Below, piece by piece: positions 21,000 through 30,553 of a DNA stretch of 57,635 nt (the first letter of the stretch is position 1; every line of letters begins with the position of its first letter). Under the pieces are notes generated by a model. It saw only the letters and a list, made by a program, of their open reading frames with translations, had not been told where the DNA came from and searched no databases. Source of the stretch: Rhodococcus sp. UNC23MFCrub1.1 (GTDB taxonomy: Bacteria; Actinomycetota; Actinomycetes; Mycobacteriales; Mycobacteriaceae); contig NZ_JMLQ01000015.1 of the NCBI RefSeq assembly GCF_000686025.1, forward strand, positions 1 through 57,635. The letters run 5' to 3'. Both the position numbers and the translations under genes were made by a program.

Positions 21000-21072
21000 T
21001 ATGCCGACTCGGTAGCAGCCGGGTTCACCGACGAACCTGGCGCCACAGTCGATCCCGCGATCGAGATCCCGA

Positions 21073-22425
21073 TCATTCGGACGTTCCCTCGAGTCGGAGA
21101 ACGCTGGTGACGGCGGTGACGATGTCGAGTTCCTTCAGCGCGTCCACGGTGGCCGCCAGAGCCGAGTCCTTGGCGCGGTGCGTGACGACGACGAGACGGG
21201 CATGCTTGCTCGCGCCCTCCTGGCGCACCGTGGAGATGCTGACGTCGTTCTTGGCGAACTCGGCCGCGACGGCGGAGAGCACTCCGGCGCGATCCGCGAC
21301 CTGCATGTTGACGTGGTACCGCGTGGGGGTGTCCCCCATGGGTGCGACGGGGAGCTTGGCGTACGTCGACTCCCCGGGTCCACGGCCGCCGTAGAACTTG
21401 TTGCGCGCCGCCATCACCAGGTCGCCCATGACGGCGGACGCGGTGGGAGCGCCGCCCGCACCCTGGCCGTAGAACATGAGCCGTCCCGCGGCCTCGGCTT
21501 CGACCACGACGGCGTTGAAGGCACCCGACACCGAGGCGAGCGGGTGCGACAGCGGTACGAGCGACGGGTAGACGCGGACGGAGATGCGGTCGTTGCCGTC
21601 GTCGTCACTCACACGCTCGCACAGCGCGAGAAGCTTGACGGTGCAGTCGAACGCACGCGCGGTGGCGATGTCCGCCGCGGTGATCGAGGAGATCCCTTCG
21701 CGGTGTACGTCGGCCGAGGTGACCCGGGTGTGGAACGCGAGTGAGGCCAGGATGGCGGCCTTCGCCGCAGCATCGAAGCCCTCGACGTCGGCCGTCGGAT
21801 CCGCCTCCGCGTATCCCAGCCGTCCCGCCTCCGCGAGCGTGTCCGCGTAGTCCGCACCCGTCTCGTCCATGGCCGAGAGGATGAAGTTCGTCGTGCCGTT
21901 GACGATGCCGATGACACGGTTCACCCGGTCACCGGCGAGAGACTGCATCAGCGGCCGGACCACCGGAATGGCCCCTGCCACAGCGGCTTCGAAGTACAGG
22001 TCGGCGCGGTGGCTCTCGGCGGCATCGGCCAACTCACCGGTGTACTCGGCGAGGAGTGCCTTGTTGGCCGTGACGACCGACTTGCCGGCGTTGAGCGCGG
22101 CGAGGATCAGTTCGCGGGCCGGCTCGATGCCGCCGAGCACCTCGACCACCAGGTCGACGTCGTCGCGCGCGACGAGTGCGCGCACGTCGGTGGTCAGCAG
22201 GTCGGGGTCGATGCCGCGGTCCTTGCCGATGTCGCGCACCGCGACTCCCCGCAGCACGAGCGGCGCACCGACGCGGGCGGTGAGATCGGTGGCGTGATCG
22301 AGCAGGATGCGCACGACCTCGCTGCCGACGTTCCCCATACCGAGGACGGCGACGCCGATCGGCTTGTCCACGGGACTGACGAAGGCCGCGGCCTCCGACG
22401 ACACTGACGATTCTGGAGCGGTCAC
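21073..22425 (-). CDS. hom: homoserine dehydrogenase
   Basis: Reduces aspartate semialdehyde to homoserine with NAD(P)H, the branch point to threonine, methionine and isoleucine. The 450 residues comprise a Rossmann domain ([18 protein letters not shown]), the catalytic domain with [12 protein letters not shown] and TEVEG-like [20 protein letters not shown], and a C-terminal ACT domain (about 365-445) for feedback control by threonine. It starts with GTG overlapping the lysA stop (GTGA), so it is cotranslated with lysA. Confidence 0.96.
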   Translation of the reverse strand: MTAPESSVSSEAAAFVSPVDKPIGVAVLGMGNVGSEVVRILLDHATDLTARVGAPLVLRGVAVRDIGKDRGIDPDLLTTDVRALVARDDVDLVVEVLGGIEPARELILAALNAGKSVVTANKALLAEYTGELADAAESHRADLYFEAAVAGAIPVVRPLMQSLAGDRVNRVIGIVNGTTNFILSAMDETGADYADTLAEAGRLGYAEADPTADVEGFDAAAKAAILASLAFHTRVTSADVHREGISSITAADIATARAFDCTVKLLALCERVSDDDGNDRISVRVYPSLVPLSHPLASVSGAFNAVVVEAEAAGRLMFYGQGAGGAPTASAVMGDLVMAARNKFYGGRGPGESTYAKLPVAPMGDTPTRYHVNMQVADRAGVLSAVAAEFAKNDVSISTVRQEGASKHARLVVVTHRAKDSALAATVDALKELDIVTAVTSVLRLEGTSE

Positions 22426-23840
22426 CGGTCTACCTCCAAGCTGAGCAGGTCGTCGAACGTTTCGCGGCGGAGTACCAGCCGCGCTTGCCCGTCCCGCACG
22501 GCGACGACGGCCGGACGGGGCAGAAGGTTGTACCGGGACGACATCGAGTAGCAGTACGCACCCGTCGCGCCCACGGTGAACAGGTCACCGGGACCGAGAT
22601 CCTTGGGCTGCCACGTGTCGCGGATGACGATGTCGCCACTCTCGCAGTGCTTTCCGACGATCCGGGCCAGAACGGCCGGAGCCTCCGACGTACGCGACGC
22701 GAGGCGGCCGACGTACTCGGCCTGATAGAGCGAGGTCCGGATGTTGTCGCTCATGCCCCCGTCGACGCTGATGTAGCGGCGCGTGTGGGTGCTGTCGACG
22801 GTGACGTCCTTGACGGTGCCCACCTCGTACAGCGTCACGGTGCCCGGTCCCGCGATCGCACGTCCGGGCTCCACTGCCAGTGTCGGAGTAGGGATCCCGG
22901 CGGCCGCCGACTCGGACTCGACGATGTGGGCGAGCTTGGCGGCCAGATCCTGCACGGGGGGCGGGTTGTCCCCCGGCACGTAGTGGATGCCCATGCCGCC
23001 GCCGAGATCGACCACGGTGATCTGCGAGGTCTTCTCGGTGCCGAACTCGGCCTTGATGTCGCGCAGCAACCCGATCACGCGGTGAGCCGCGAGCTCGAAC
23101 CCGTCGACCTCGAAGATCTGGGATCCGATGTGCGAGTGCAGGCCGACGAGGCGCAGATTGTCGGTCTCGAACACTCGACTGACGGCCCGGAGCGCGCTGC
23201 CGTCGGACAGGCTGAAGCCGAACTTCTGGTCCTCGTGGGCGGTGGCGATGAACTCGTGCGTGTGTGCCTCGACCCCGACGGTGATGCGGATCAGGACGTC
23301 CTGCACCGTTCCCGCCGCGGCAGCGACCTCGTCGAGCCGGTCGATCTCGATCATCGAGTCCAGCACGACGTGCTCGACACCGGCGCGCACTCCCGCCTCC
23401 AGTTCGGCCCGTGACTTGTTGTTGCCGTGCATCGCGATCCGGTTCGCCGGGAAGCCCGCGTTCAGTGCGATCGCCAGCTCGCCGCCCGAGCACACGTCGA
23501 GGGACAAGCCCTCGTCCGCGACCCAGCGAGCGATCTCCCCACACAGGAAGGCCTTGGACGCGTAGTGCACCCGCTCGGGGGCACCGAACGCCTCCGCCAT
23601 CTCGCGGCAGCGCGACCGGAAATCGTCCTCGTCGATGACGAACAGCGGCGTGCCGTACGTGGCGGCGAGTTCCGTCACCGGAACACCGGCCAGCGTCACG
23701 ACGCCGTCGTCACCACGAGCTGCGTTGCGGGGGAACACCTTCGGATGAAGGTCCGTGAGTGCCGCGCTGTCCACCGGACGCTCCGGGGTGCCGGGGCCCG
23801 ACTGCTCGGCGTGCCGCGGCCCGGCGGGATGCGCGCTCAC
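22422..23840 (-). CDS. lysA: diaminopimelate decarboxylase
   Basis: A PLP enzyme converting meso-diaminopimelate to lysine, the last step of lysine synthesis. From the GTG at 23840 it has 472 residues, with the PLP lysine Lys96 in [10 protein letters not shown]. The fold-type III barrel signature is present ([31 protein letters not shown], and the ESGDIVIRD segment supplying the second active-site Cys region). The start overlaps the argS stop (GTGA). The open frame continues upstream within argS but is not coding. Confidence 0.96.
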   Translation of the reverse strand: MSAHPAGPRHAEQSGPGTPERPVDSAALTDLHPKVFPRNAARGDDGVVTLAGVPVTELAATYGTPLFVIDEDDFRSRCREMAEAFGAPERVHYASKAFLCGEIARWVADEGLSLDVCSGGELAIALNAGFPANRIAMHGNNKSRAELEAGVRAGVEHVVLDSMIEIDRLDEVAAAAGTVQDVLIRITVGVEAHTHEFIATAHEDQKFGFSLSDGSALRAVSRVFETDNLRLVGLHSHIGSQIFEVDGFELAAHRVIGLLRDIKAEFGTEKTSQITVVDLGGGMGIHYVPGDNPPPVQDLAAKLAHIVESESAAAGIPTPTLAVEPGRAIAGPGTVTLYEVGTVKDVTVDSTHTRRYISVDGGMSDNIRTSLYQAEYVGRLASRTSEAPAVLARIVGKHCESGDIVIRDTWQPKDLGPGDLFTVGATGAYCYSMSSRYNLLPRPAVVAVRDGQARLVLRRETFDDLLSLEVDR

Positions 23841-25489
23841 ATCTTCTCCGGTGCACTGACACCGAGCATGGCCAGGCCGTTGGCCAGGACCTGCCGGGTG
23901 GCGTCGCCCAGGGCGAGCCGCGCTGTGTGGACGGGCATCGGATCCTCGTCTCCTCGGGGAAGTACTCGACACGCTCCGTAGAACCGGTGGTAGGCACCCG
24001 CCAGCTCCTCGAGGTACCGGGCGATCCGGTGGGGTTCGCGCAGCCCCGCCGCACTGGCGACGACGCGGGGGAACTCCCCGACGGTACGGACGAGGTCACC
24101 TTCCGCGGCATGGGTCAGCAGCGCGAAGTCGGGATCCGCGGCGGAGACGCCCAGCTCCTCGGCACCGCGGGCGAGAGAACACAACCGGGCGTGGGCGTAC
24201 TGCACGTAGTAGACGGGGTTGTCGTTGCTCCGGCTCGCCCACAGCGCGAGATCGATGTCGATCGACGAGTCGACCGACGACCGCACCATCACGTACCGCG
24301 CGGCGTCGATCCCGATGGCCTCCACGAGGTCGTCGAGAGAGATCACCGTGCCCGCACGCTTGCTCATCTTCACGGCGACACCGTCGCGGACGAGGTTGAC
24401 CATCTGACCGATCAGCACCTCGACGGTCGCCGGATCGTCGCCGAAGGCTGCGGCAGCGGCCTTGAGCCGACCGATGTAGCCGTGGTGGTCCGCGCCGAGC
24501 ATGTAGATGCACAGGTCGAACCCGCGAGATCGCTTGTCCTGGAAGTACGCGATGTCGCCGGCGATGTACGCGGCGTTGCCGTCGCTCTTGACCACGACGC
24601 GATCCTTGTCGTCGCCGTACTCGGTGCTGCGGAGCCACCAGGCCCCGTCCTTCTCGTACAGGTTGCCCGAGGATTTCAGCGTCTCCACAGCGCGCTCGAC
24701 CGCGCCGGACTCGAAGAGCGAGTTCTCGTGGAAGTACACGTCGAAGTCGGTGCCGAACTCGTGCAGGTCCGACTTGATCTTCGTGAACATCGCGTCGACG
24801 CCGAGGGCTCGGAACACCTCCTGCCGCTCGTCGTCGGGCAGACCCATCACGTCCGGTCGCTGCGTGACGACGGCCGCGGCGATCTCGGCGATGTACTCGC
24901 CCGCGTAGCCGTCCTCCGGTGCGGGCAGACCCAGCGCCGAGGCGACCAGCGAGCGTGCGAACCGATCGATCTGCGCGCCGTGATCGTTGAAGTAGTACTC
25001 GCGGGTGACCGCGGCACCCCGCGAGGTGAGGATGCGCCCCAGGGCGTCGCCCACCGCGGCCCAGCGAGCGCCGCCCAGGTGCACGGGACCCGTGGGGTTC
25101 GCCGAGACGAACTCCAGGTTGATCGAGGTCCCGGTGAGCTCGTCGGACCAGCCGTAGCGATCGTTCTCGCGCTGCACGCGCTCCACGATGGCGCCCTGAG
25201 CGGACTTCGCGAGCCGGATGTTGAGGAATCCGGGACCGGCCACGTCGACGGCCTCGACAGCGTCGGCACCGGCCAGAGCGTCCGCGAGCCAGGTCGCCAG
25301 GTCGCGGGGGCTGACGCCCGCCTTCTTGGCCACCTGCATCGCGACGTTGGTCGCGTAGTCGCCGTGCTCGGGATTGCGCGGGCGGTCCACCGTCACCGTC
25401 GCGGGCAACACGGCAGGATCGAGTCCGTGCTCGGTGAGCACGGCCGCTGCGGTGGCATGCAGCAGTTCGGCGAGGTCGGCGGGAGTCAC
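23837..25489 (-). CDS. argS: arginyl-tRNA synthetase
   Basis: Charges tRNA-Arg with arginine. The 550 residues include an N-terminal Add-1 domain (1-100), the class I HIGH-like motif in [18 protein letters not shown], a KMSKRAG motif ([17 protein letters not shown]) and the DALR anticodon-binding C-terminus with YAHARLCSL. It is the first gene of the argS-lysA-hom-thrB run; a tRNA-Arg gene lies 1.8 kb away. A -10-like TAGGAT (25498-25503, minus) is 8 bases before the GTG, so a leaderless transcript is possible, though AAGG in the same place could act as a weak ribosome binding site. Confidence 0.97.
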   Translation of the reverse strand: MTPADLAELLHATAAAVLTEHGLDPAVLPATVTVDRPRNPEHGDYATNVAMQVAKKAGVSPRDLATWLADALAGADAVEAVDVAGPGFLNIRLAKSAQGAIVERVQRENDRYGWSDELTGTSINLEFVSANPTGPVHLGGARWAAVGDALGRILTSRGAAVTREYYFNDHGAQIDRFARSLVASALGLPAPEDGYAGEYIAEIAAAVVTQRPDVMGLPDDERQEVFRALGVDAMFTKIKSDLHEFGTDFDVYFHENSLFESGAVERAVETLKSSGNLYEKDGAWWLRSTEYGDDKDRVVVKSDGNAAYIAGDIAYFQDKRSRGFDLCIYMLGADHHGYIGRLKAAAAAFGDDPATVEVLIGQMVNLVRDGVAVKMSKRAGTVISLDDLVEAIGIDAARYVMVRSSVDSSIDIDLALWASRSNDNPVYYVQYAHARLCSLARGAEELGVSAADPDFALLTHAAEGDLVRTVGEFPRVVASAAGLREPHRIARYLEELAGAYHRFYGACRVLPRGDEDPMPVHTARLALGDATRQVLANGLAMLGVSAPEKM

Positions 25490-25646
25490 GGGGCCTTATC
25501 CTATGGTCTCGCTGCACAGCACCCCGACCGCGGTCACCGGTGGGTCCGACGGGAGCGCTTCAGCGAGGGCTCAGACTCCCTCCGTACAGTGGGGCTGCCT
25601 CGAGTAGGCGGCCACTCATCTCCTCGATCGAAAGAGCGCTCCGACC

Positions 25647-26528
25647 ATGCCAAGCGGTTCCGACAAGAAGTCAGCCAAGGCCATCAAGGCTGCCAGCAAG
25701 ACCGGCACCCGGAACAAGGGTGGTGTCCCCTCCAGCGTGGGATCGGGCAAGCGACGTCAGATCCCGTGGCTGACGGTGGCGGCATCCGTCGTGGTCATCG
25801 CGCTGATCGGCGCCCTGGCCTGGAACCTGGTCCCCAAGTACCAGGACCGCGCCGAGGCGCAGCGCTTCGCTCCCACCGAGGAGAACCAGGACCCGTCGAC
25901 CGGCATCGACGGCGTGGTCACGCAGGACTATCCCGCTGCGCTGCACGTCACCGGCTCGCAGCGTGTCGCCTACGACCAGTCGCCGCCGTTCGGTGGCCCG
26001 CACGACCAGGTGTGGGCCAACTGCATGGGCACGGTCTACCCGGACGGTCTGCGCACCGAGAACGCCGTGCACTCGCTCGAGCACGGCGCCGTCTGGATCG
26101 CCTACAACCCGGACGACCTGAGCGAGGACCAGATCTCGACGCTGGCCGCCAAGGTCGAGAACCAGCAGTACATGCTCATGTCCGCCTACCCCGGACTCGA
26201 CTCCCCGATCTCGCTGCAGTCGTGGGGCCACCAGCTCAAGCTCGACAGTGTCGACGACCCCCGGATCGACCACTTCATCGCCGCACTGCGCCTGAACCGC
26301 TACGCCTACCCCGAGGTCGGCGCGAGCTGCTCCACGACGCCGGAGACCTTCGATCAGGACAACCCGCCGCCGTTCGACGGCAGTGCACCGGGCCCCGACG
26401 CGGTGCCGATGAGCGGCGAGGGCCTGACCCCCGACGCCTCCGAGACGGGTGCGGGTCAGCTCCCGGGCGGGCTGGGCCTGCCCACCGACGGCCTGCCCAC
26501 CGACGGCGCGGCAGTGCCCACACCGTGA
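25647..26528 (+). CDS. DUF3105 membrane-anchored protein
   Basis: A 293-residue protein with a basic N-terminus, one transmembrane segment at about 41-59 and an extracytoplasmic DUF3105 domain. Conserved features of that domain include QSPPFGGPH, WANCMGTVY, HSLEHGAVWIAY and the second Cys in GASCS. The His and Cys residues suggest metal or redox chemistry, but no function is established for the family. The C-terminus is a Pro/Gly/Asp-rich tail. Its stop overlaps the start of the DUF305 gene (GTGA), so the two are translationally coupled. A -10-like TACAGT lies at about 25583. Confidence 0.88.
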   Translation: MPSGSDKKSAKAIKAASKTGTRNKGGVPSSVGSGKRRQIPWLTVAASVVVIALIGALAWNLVPKYQDRAEAQRFAPTEENQDPSTGIDGVVTQDYPAALHVTGSQRVAYDQSPPFGGPHDQVWANCMGTVYPDGLRTENAVHSLEHGAVWIAYNPDDLSEDQISTLAAKVENQQYMLMSAYPGLDSPISLQSWGHQLKLDSVDDPRIDHFIAALRLNRYAYPEVGASCSTTPETFDQDNPPPFDGSAPGPDAVPMSGEGLTPDASETGAGQLPGGLGLPTDGLPTDGAAVPTP

Positions 26529-27232
26529 GCGTGACGACGGAGGAGCGGCCCACGGCGCAGCGGAGTCAGCGGTCGGCGCTGCTGGTCCTGGGCGCGGTGG
26601 CCCTGCTCGTCATCGGATTCGCCGTCGGCTTCCTCGCGCAGACCCCGTTGCGGGACGATCCGGCACCCACACCGGGCGCCGATTCGGTCGACGTCGGGTT
26701 CTCGCAGGACATGACCGTGCACCACAACCAGGCGATCGAGATGGCGACCATCGCGCTCAGTGGCGCCTCCGATCCGCTGGTCAAGAATCTCGCGTACGAC
26801 ATCCTCACGACACAGCAGAACCAGGCCGGGCAGATGCAGGGCTGGCTGGCGCTCTGGGACGCCGCTCCGTTGCCGACGGGCGGCTACATGGGCTGGATGA
26901 CGGAGGACGGCGGACACTCCATGTCCGGCTCGTCGATGTCGTCCATGTCCGGGTCCGGCTCGTCCACCGGTCCCGTGCAGACCATGCCGGGTATGGCGAG
27001 CACGCAGGACATGACGGCGCTGCGCGCCGCCACCGGTCCGGCACTGGACGTGCTGTTCCTCCAGTTGATGCTGCGCCACCACGAGGGTGGTCTGCCGATG
27101 ATGGAGTACGGCGCGGTGCACGCGGAGACGCCCGCGGTGCGCAATCTCGCGCAGACGATGGTGAACACCCAGACCTCGGAGGCTCAGCTGATGACGCAGA
27201 TGCTCACCGAGAAGGGTGCTGCTCCGCTCTGA
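26525..27232 (+). CDS. DUF305 membrane-anchored protein
   Basis: A 235-residue protein with an N-terminal transmembrane anchor (about 18-40) and two DUF305 ferritin-like helical units. Each unit has a His pair: MTVHHNQAIEMA (His66-His67) and LMLRHHEGGLPMM (His185-His186). Between them lies a Met/Ser-rich linker (about 125-160). His and Met richness is typical of DUF305 proteins linked to copper binding in other bacteria; copper is therefore a reasonable but untested guess. The GTG start overlaps the DUF3105 stop. The frame is open for 2.7 kb upstream, but that part is antisense to argS. Confidence 0.87.
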   Translation: MSVTTEERPTAQRSQRSALLVLGAVALLVIGFAVGFLAQTPLRDDPAPTPGADSVDVGFSQDMTVHHNQAIEMATIALSGASDPLVKNLAYDILTTQQNQAGQMQGWLALWDAAPLPTGGYMGWMTEDGGHSMSGSSMSSMSGSGSSTGPVQTMPGMASTQDMTALRAATGPALDVLFLQLMLRHHEGGLPMMEYGAVHAETPAVRNLAQTMVNTQTSEAQLMTQMLTEKGAAPL

Positions 27233-27292
27233 TCGCGTGATGCGCTACTGTTGGCACCGCCCGAAACGGCACATCGGAGTTCGCTCCGGTGC

Positions 27293-27365
27293 GCCCCCGT
27301 AGCTCAGGGGATAGAGCGTCCGCCTCCGGAGCGGAAGGCCGCAGGTTCGAATCCTGCCGGGGGCA
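27293..27365 (+). tRNA. tRNA-Arg (anticodon CCG)
   Basis: A 73-base cloverleaf. The acceptor stem is GCCCCCG/CGGGGGC, the D-arm GCTCAGGGGATAGAGC, the anticodon stem TCCGC/GCGGA with loop CTCCGGA (anticodon CCG at 27326-27328), and the T-arm GCAGGTTCGAATCCTGC; the discriminator is A. CCA is not encoded. It reads CGG arginine codons, frequent in this genome. The position near argS matches the mycobacterial order. Confidence 0.97.
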
Positions 27366-27392
27366 CCCATCACTCGCCCGGTGCGAGCACCG

Positions 27393-28040
27393 TCAGTCGT
27401 TCGCCAGGAGCGCCGACATCACGGCGTCGGCCGTCAGCCGGGCCGTCGGTTTCCTCGCAGGCGCCAGGTCGTGTCCCGCTGCCTCGATAGTCACGATGGT
27501 CACCGCTCCCCCGATCCGCGCCGTGTGCTCGCGCAGTTCGTCGGCGGTGGCGAACGGGTCCCGCGAGCCGTGCACGATCACGGTCGGCGCGGCGATGCCC
27601 GGGAAGTGCTCGGTCCGCAGGGTGTCCGGCTTCGTCGGCGGGTGCAGCGGATAGGACAGTGCGAGAAGAGCGTCCGCGATGTCGGGGTCCTCGGCGAGGA
27701 GCATCGAGGCCTGACGGCCTCCGTACGAGTGACCCCCGACGATCACCGGTCCCCGCGCATCCAGCGCCCGCACCGCGGCGGCGATACCGGCACGATCCGC
27801 GGCGGCGCCCGCTCGGTTCGGAGGGCCCTTGGGCCGAGCCTGACGAAACGGGAGATCGATCCGCGCCGTCAGTACCCCACGGTCCGCGAGCTCGTTGGCG
27901 ACGCCCACCAGAATCGCTGCGTCGCAGTTGCTTCCCGCACCGTGGGCGAGCACGGCCGTCGCGACGGGTGCGCCGGCAGGTTCGTGGACGACGCCGTGGA
28001 TCCCGTCGGCACGCCACTCCCGCACCGTTCCCTCCGTCAT
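27393..28040 (-). CDS. alpha/beta hydrolase (dienelactone hydrolase/KANL3-Tex30-like)
   Basis: A 215-residue single-domain alpha/beta hydrolase. LAHGAGSNCD provides the oxyanion region. The nucleophile elbow GHSYGG has Ser105, HGSRDPF gives Asp161 and AAGHDL gives His190, so the triad is complete. It resembles the small predicted hydrolases of the KANL3/Tex30 family; the substrate is unknown. The ATG at 28040 gives a better N-terminus than the upstream ATG at 28067, which would put the start inside the neighbouring hairpin. Confidence 0.82.
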   Translation of the reverse strand: MTEGTVREWRADGIHGVVHEPAGAPVATAVLAHGAGSNCDAAILVGVANELADRGVLTARIDLPFRQARPKGPPNRAGAAADRAGIAAAVRALDARGPVIVGGHSYGGRQASMLLAEDPDIADALLALSYPLHPPTKPDTLRTEHFPGIAAPTVIVHGSRDPFATADELREHTARIGGAVTIVTIEAAGHDLAPARKPTARLTADAVMSALLAND

Positions 28041-28056
28041 GCCGCGACCGTAACGC

Positions 28057-28093
28057 AGAACGGGCACCGACCACAGCGGTCGATGCCCGTTCT
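28057..28093. terminator. hairpin terminator after the exported-protein gene
   Basis: AGAACGGGCA (28057-28066) pairs perfectly with TGCCCGTTCT (28084-28093), and the interior CGACC/GGTCG extends the stem. It lies 17 bases after the stop of the minus-strand exported-protein gene and before the hydrolase gene, so it probably separates their transcripts. Confidence 0.65.
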
Positions 28094-28109
28094 TCTCGTG
28101 CGTCCGGTG

Positions 28110-28925
28110 TCAGGGAACCTGCGTGAGCCCCACCGTCGGGAAGAACGCGCAGGTCTTGCCGTCGTGCGAGACCTGGCCGAAGATCGCCGACAACACGGTG
28201 CCCGAGCCCGTGGCGACGGGTGCCAGGCGGACACCGGCGTTGGGGAACTTCGAGAGGTTGTTCGTCAGCAGGTCGCGTCCGATGGAACGGAACGGCTCAC
28301 CCAGTGGCTCGATGATCTCCGCGAGGACGACGTCGGTGAGACCACCCATGTCGGCGAAGCCACCCTTCAGCGTGTTGACGTTGAACCACGCCACCTGCAT
28401 GCCGGACTTGTTCGCACCGTCGTTCACGATGCCGCCGGGCGCCGGAACGAAGGCGTACAGCGTCTCGCCCGGATCGGCGATCGTGGTGTCGATCCCGGGC
28501 AGTGTCGGAATGGTGACACCCGGCACCTTCGGCGTGTACGGGCCGGGAGCCGAACCGGCGACCGCGGGCACGATGCCGAGCGGCGCACCCGGGAGCGCGG
28601 AGCAGTTGATCGCGGCCGTCGGGTAGAAGAACGGCGTGAGACCGAAGCCGCCGAGCAGTCCGTTCGCAGCGTCCAGCAGCGCCAGCGGGTTCGTACCGGC
28701 AGGCTCCGCGACATCGACCGACGGTGCGGCACCCAGCACGGCGCGCGCCGCCTCGAGGGCGACGTCCCCCGGCGCAGCGGATCCCTCGAGAGTGGCCAGC
28801 GCCTGCTGGAACGGGTCCGGAGCGGGTGCCGGATCGGCAGAGGCGACGGCCGGCAGCGCGAGCGCTCCGGCGCAGGCGATGGCCAGGGCGGCCACCGTTC
28901 GACGAGGCCGACGGAATGTACGCAT
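28110..28925 (-). CDS. exported protein of unknown function
   Basis: A 271-residue protein with a clear Sec signal peptide: RRPRR, a hydrophobic core at about 10-27 and a likely cut after ASA-30. The mature part is rich in Ala, Gly and Pro. It has two cysteines (Cys108, Cys259) that could form a disulfide, and ends KTCAFFPTVGLTQVP. No catalytic motif is recognised. It looks like a secreted family restricted to Rhodococcus, Mycobacterium and relatives, a family judgement from memory. The start is supported by CAGGAG 5 bases upstream. Confidence 0.75.
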   Translation of the reverse strand: MRTFRRPRRTVAALAIACAGALALPAVASADPAPAPDPFQQALATLEGSAAPGDVALEAARAVLGAAPSVDVAEPAGTNPLALLDAANGLLGGFGLTPFFYPTAAINCSALPGAPLGIVPAVAGSAPGPYTPKVPGVTIPTLPGIDTTIADPGETLYAFVPAPGGIVNDGANKSGMQVAWFNVNTLKGGFADMGGLTDVVLAEIIEPLGEPFRSIGRDLLTNNLSKFPNAGVRLAPVATGSGTVLSAIFGQVSHDGKTCAFFPTVGLTQVP

Positions 28926-29090
28926 GCATGCTCCTGAATGGCTCGGGGTCGACGATCTCGGGATCGAGATGCGCGTGCGGTCCCTTGGGAACCGTGTGGT
29001 CCGATTCGATCACGGGTTTCGTCAGGTCACGGTCGTCGAGACTGCATTGATACCAAAGTGTCGCATGATGCAGATGTGACGGATGTGGCG

Positions 29091-29117
29091 ATCGACTCGG
29101 TCGTGCGCCGAGTCGAT
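29091..29117. promoter_or_regulatory. 10-bp inverted repeat before the marR gene
   Basis: ATCGACTCGG (29091-29100) and CCGAGTCGAT (29108-29117) form a perfect 10-bp inverted repeat with a 7-base spacer, 29 bases before the ATG of the MarR gene. The size and symmetry suit an operator for autoregulation; alternatively it is a hairpin in the 5' leader. Confidence 0.5.
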
Positions 29118-29146
29118 CCACCGTGCGAACGTGGGAAGATCGACCC

Positions 29147-29677
29147 ATGTCGTCAGCGCCGAAGCTTCCGCTGGACCCCATCGCGGAAGCTCACCGTCAG
29201 TGGATCCGCCACGGATGGTCGGACGCCGCCGACGGCATGGCCGCGGTCACGTCCATCATGCGCGTCCAACAGATCATGATGGCGCGCGTCGAAGAGGTCC
29301 TCAAACCCACGGGGCTGACCTTCGCTCGCTACGAGTTGCTCACCCTGCTCACCTTCACGAAGACCGGCGCCCTGCCGATGGCGAAAGCCAGCGCACGCCT
29401 GCAGGTCCATCCCACCTCGGTGACCAACGCCGTCGACAGGTTGGAGAAGGCGGACCTGGTCACGCGGGTACCGCACCCCACGGATCGCCGCACCACACTC
29501 GTCGAGATCACCGAGGCGGGACGGCAATTGGCGGTCAAGGCGACGGAAGATCTCAACGACCGCGTGTTCGGGCTCCCCGGAGTCGCGGGTGCGGATCTGG
29601 ACAGACTGGTGTCCATCCTCGCCGGGGTCCGGCGGCGCGCCGGGGACTTCGACGACGAGGACACGTCCGGCTGGTGA
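29147..29677 (+). CDS. MarR-family transcriptional regulator
   Basis: A 176-residue winged-helix dimer protein. Helices at about 20-55 form the dimer interface. The DNA-binding part runs LTFARYELLTLLTF, LQVHPTSVTNAVDRLEKADLV, and the wing has HPTDRRTTLVEITEAG, which includes the conserved DxR motif. The ATG at 29147 has GGGAAG 8 bases upstream; an upstream in-frame start at 29123 lacks one. It converges on the valine catabolic operon and may control it or the divergent exported-protein gene; the ligand is unknown. Confidence 0.88.
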   Translation: MSSAPKLPLDPIAEAHRQWIRHGWSDAADGMAAVTSIMRVQQIMMARVEEVLKPTGLTFARYELLTLLTFTKTGALPMAKASARLQVHPTSVTNAVDRLEKADLVTRVPHPTDRRTTLVEITEAGRQLAVKATEDLNDRVFGLPGVAGADLDRLVSILAGVRRRAGDFDDEDTSGW

Positions 29678-29682
29678 CAGCA

Positions 29683-29734
29683 GAGATCCGGTGCCACTCC
29701 CCTCGCTCGGGCGAGGAGTGTCGCACCGGATCTC
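29683..29734. terminator. bidirectional terminator between marR and the valine operon
   Basis: GAGATCCGGTGC (29683-29694) pairs perfectly over 12 bases with GCACCGGATCTC (29723-29734), and inner arms ACTCC/GGAGT and CTCG/CGAG extend it. It fills the gap between the convergent ends of the MarR gene and the enoyl-CoA hydratase gene, the standard place for a shared terminator. Confidence 0.8.
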
Positions 29735-29746
29735 GGTACGGCCGGA

Positions 29747-30553
29747 TCAGCGGTGGCGGAACACCGGCTGACGCTTCTCGGTGAAGGCGGTCATGCCCTC
29801 GGTCTGATCGTCGGTGGCGAACGTCGAGTGGAACAGGCGACGTTCGAACCGAACACCCTCCGCCAGAGTCGATTCGAACGCCCGATTCACGGCTTCCTTC
29901 GCCATGACAGCGATGGGCAGCGACTTCGCGGCGATCGTCTCGGCCGTCTCCAGCGCATCGGCGAGCAGATCGGCCGCCGGCACGATCCGCGACACGAGCC
30001 CTGCTCGCTCCGCCTCCTCGGCGCCCATCTTGCGGCCGGTCAGACACATCTCCATGGCCTTGGCCTTGCCGACGGCACGGGTCAACCGTTGGGAGCCACC
30101 GATTCCGGGGATCACCCCCAGAGCGATCTCCGGTTGGCCGAACTGAGCCGTGTCCGCTGCGATCAAGATGTCGCACATCATGGCCAGCTCGCAACCCCCA
30201 CCGAGGGCGTAACCCGCCACGGCGGCGATGGTCGGTGTGCGCACTGCGGCGAACGCGTCCCACTCGGAGAAGAAGTCCTGCGTGTAGACCTCCATGTAGG
30301 TCTTGGACTGCATCTCCTTGATGTCGGCACCGGCCGCGAACGCCTTCTCGGAACCGGTCACCACGATCGCCCCGATCGCCGGATCACGATCGAACGCCAC
30401 GGCAGCCTCGACCACCTCGGTCATCAGCTGAGAGTTCAACGCGTTCAGCGCCTTCGGCCGGTTCAGCGTGATGACGCCGACGCGGCCCCTGGTCTCGACC
30501 GTGATCGTCTCGAATTGCTGCGTCTCCACTTTCGGCGTCCCGACGTCGCTCAC
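29747..30553 (-). CDS. enoyl-CoA hydratase
   Basis: Hydrates 2-enoyl-CoAs; in this operon the expected substrate is methacrylyl-CoA from valine. The 268-residue crotonase-fold protein has both catalytic glutamates: Glu122 in [11 protein letters not shown] and Glu142 in [12 protein letters not shown]. The oxyanion hole lies in AAGADIKEM. It is the last gene of the operon and starts with GTG overlapping the mmsB stop. Its general short-chain specificity also allows roles in other beta-oxidation routes. Confidence 0.9.
   Translation of the reverse strand: MSDVGTPKVETQQFETITVETRGRVGVITLNRPKALNALNSQLMTEVVEAAVAFDRDPAIGAIVVTGSEKAFAAGADIKEMQSKTYMEVYTQDFFSEWDAFAAVRTPTIAAVAGYALGGGCELAMMCDILIAADTAQFGQPEIALGVIPGIGGSQRLTRAVGKAKAMEMCLTGRKMGAEEAERAGLVSRIVPAADLLADALETAETIAAKSLPIAVMAKEAVNRAFESTLAEGVRFERRLFHSTFATDDQTEGMTAFTEKRQPVFRHR

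Noticed and set aside
23759..26524. A 2.7-kb open frame on plus upstream of, and continuous with, the DUF305 gene
   Set aside because: It is antisense to argS and the lysA 5' region, has arginine-rich shadow composition and no family similarity; only the last 236 codons (from 26525) are real.
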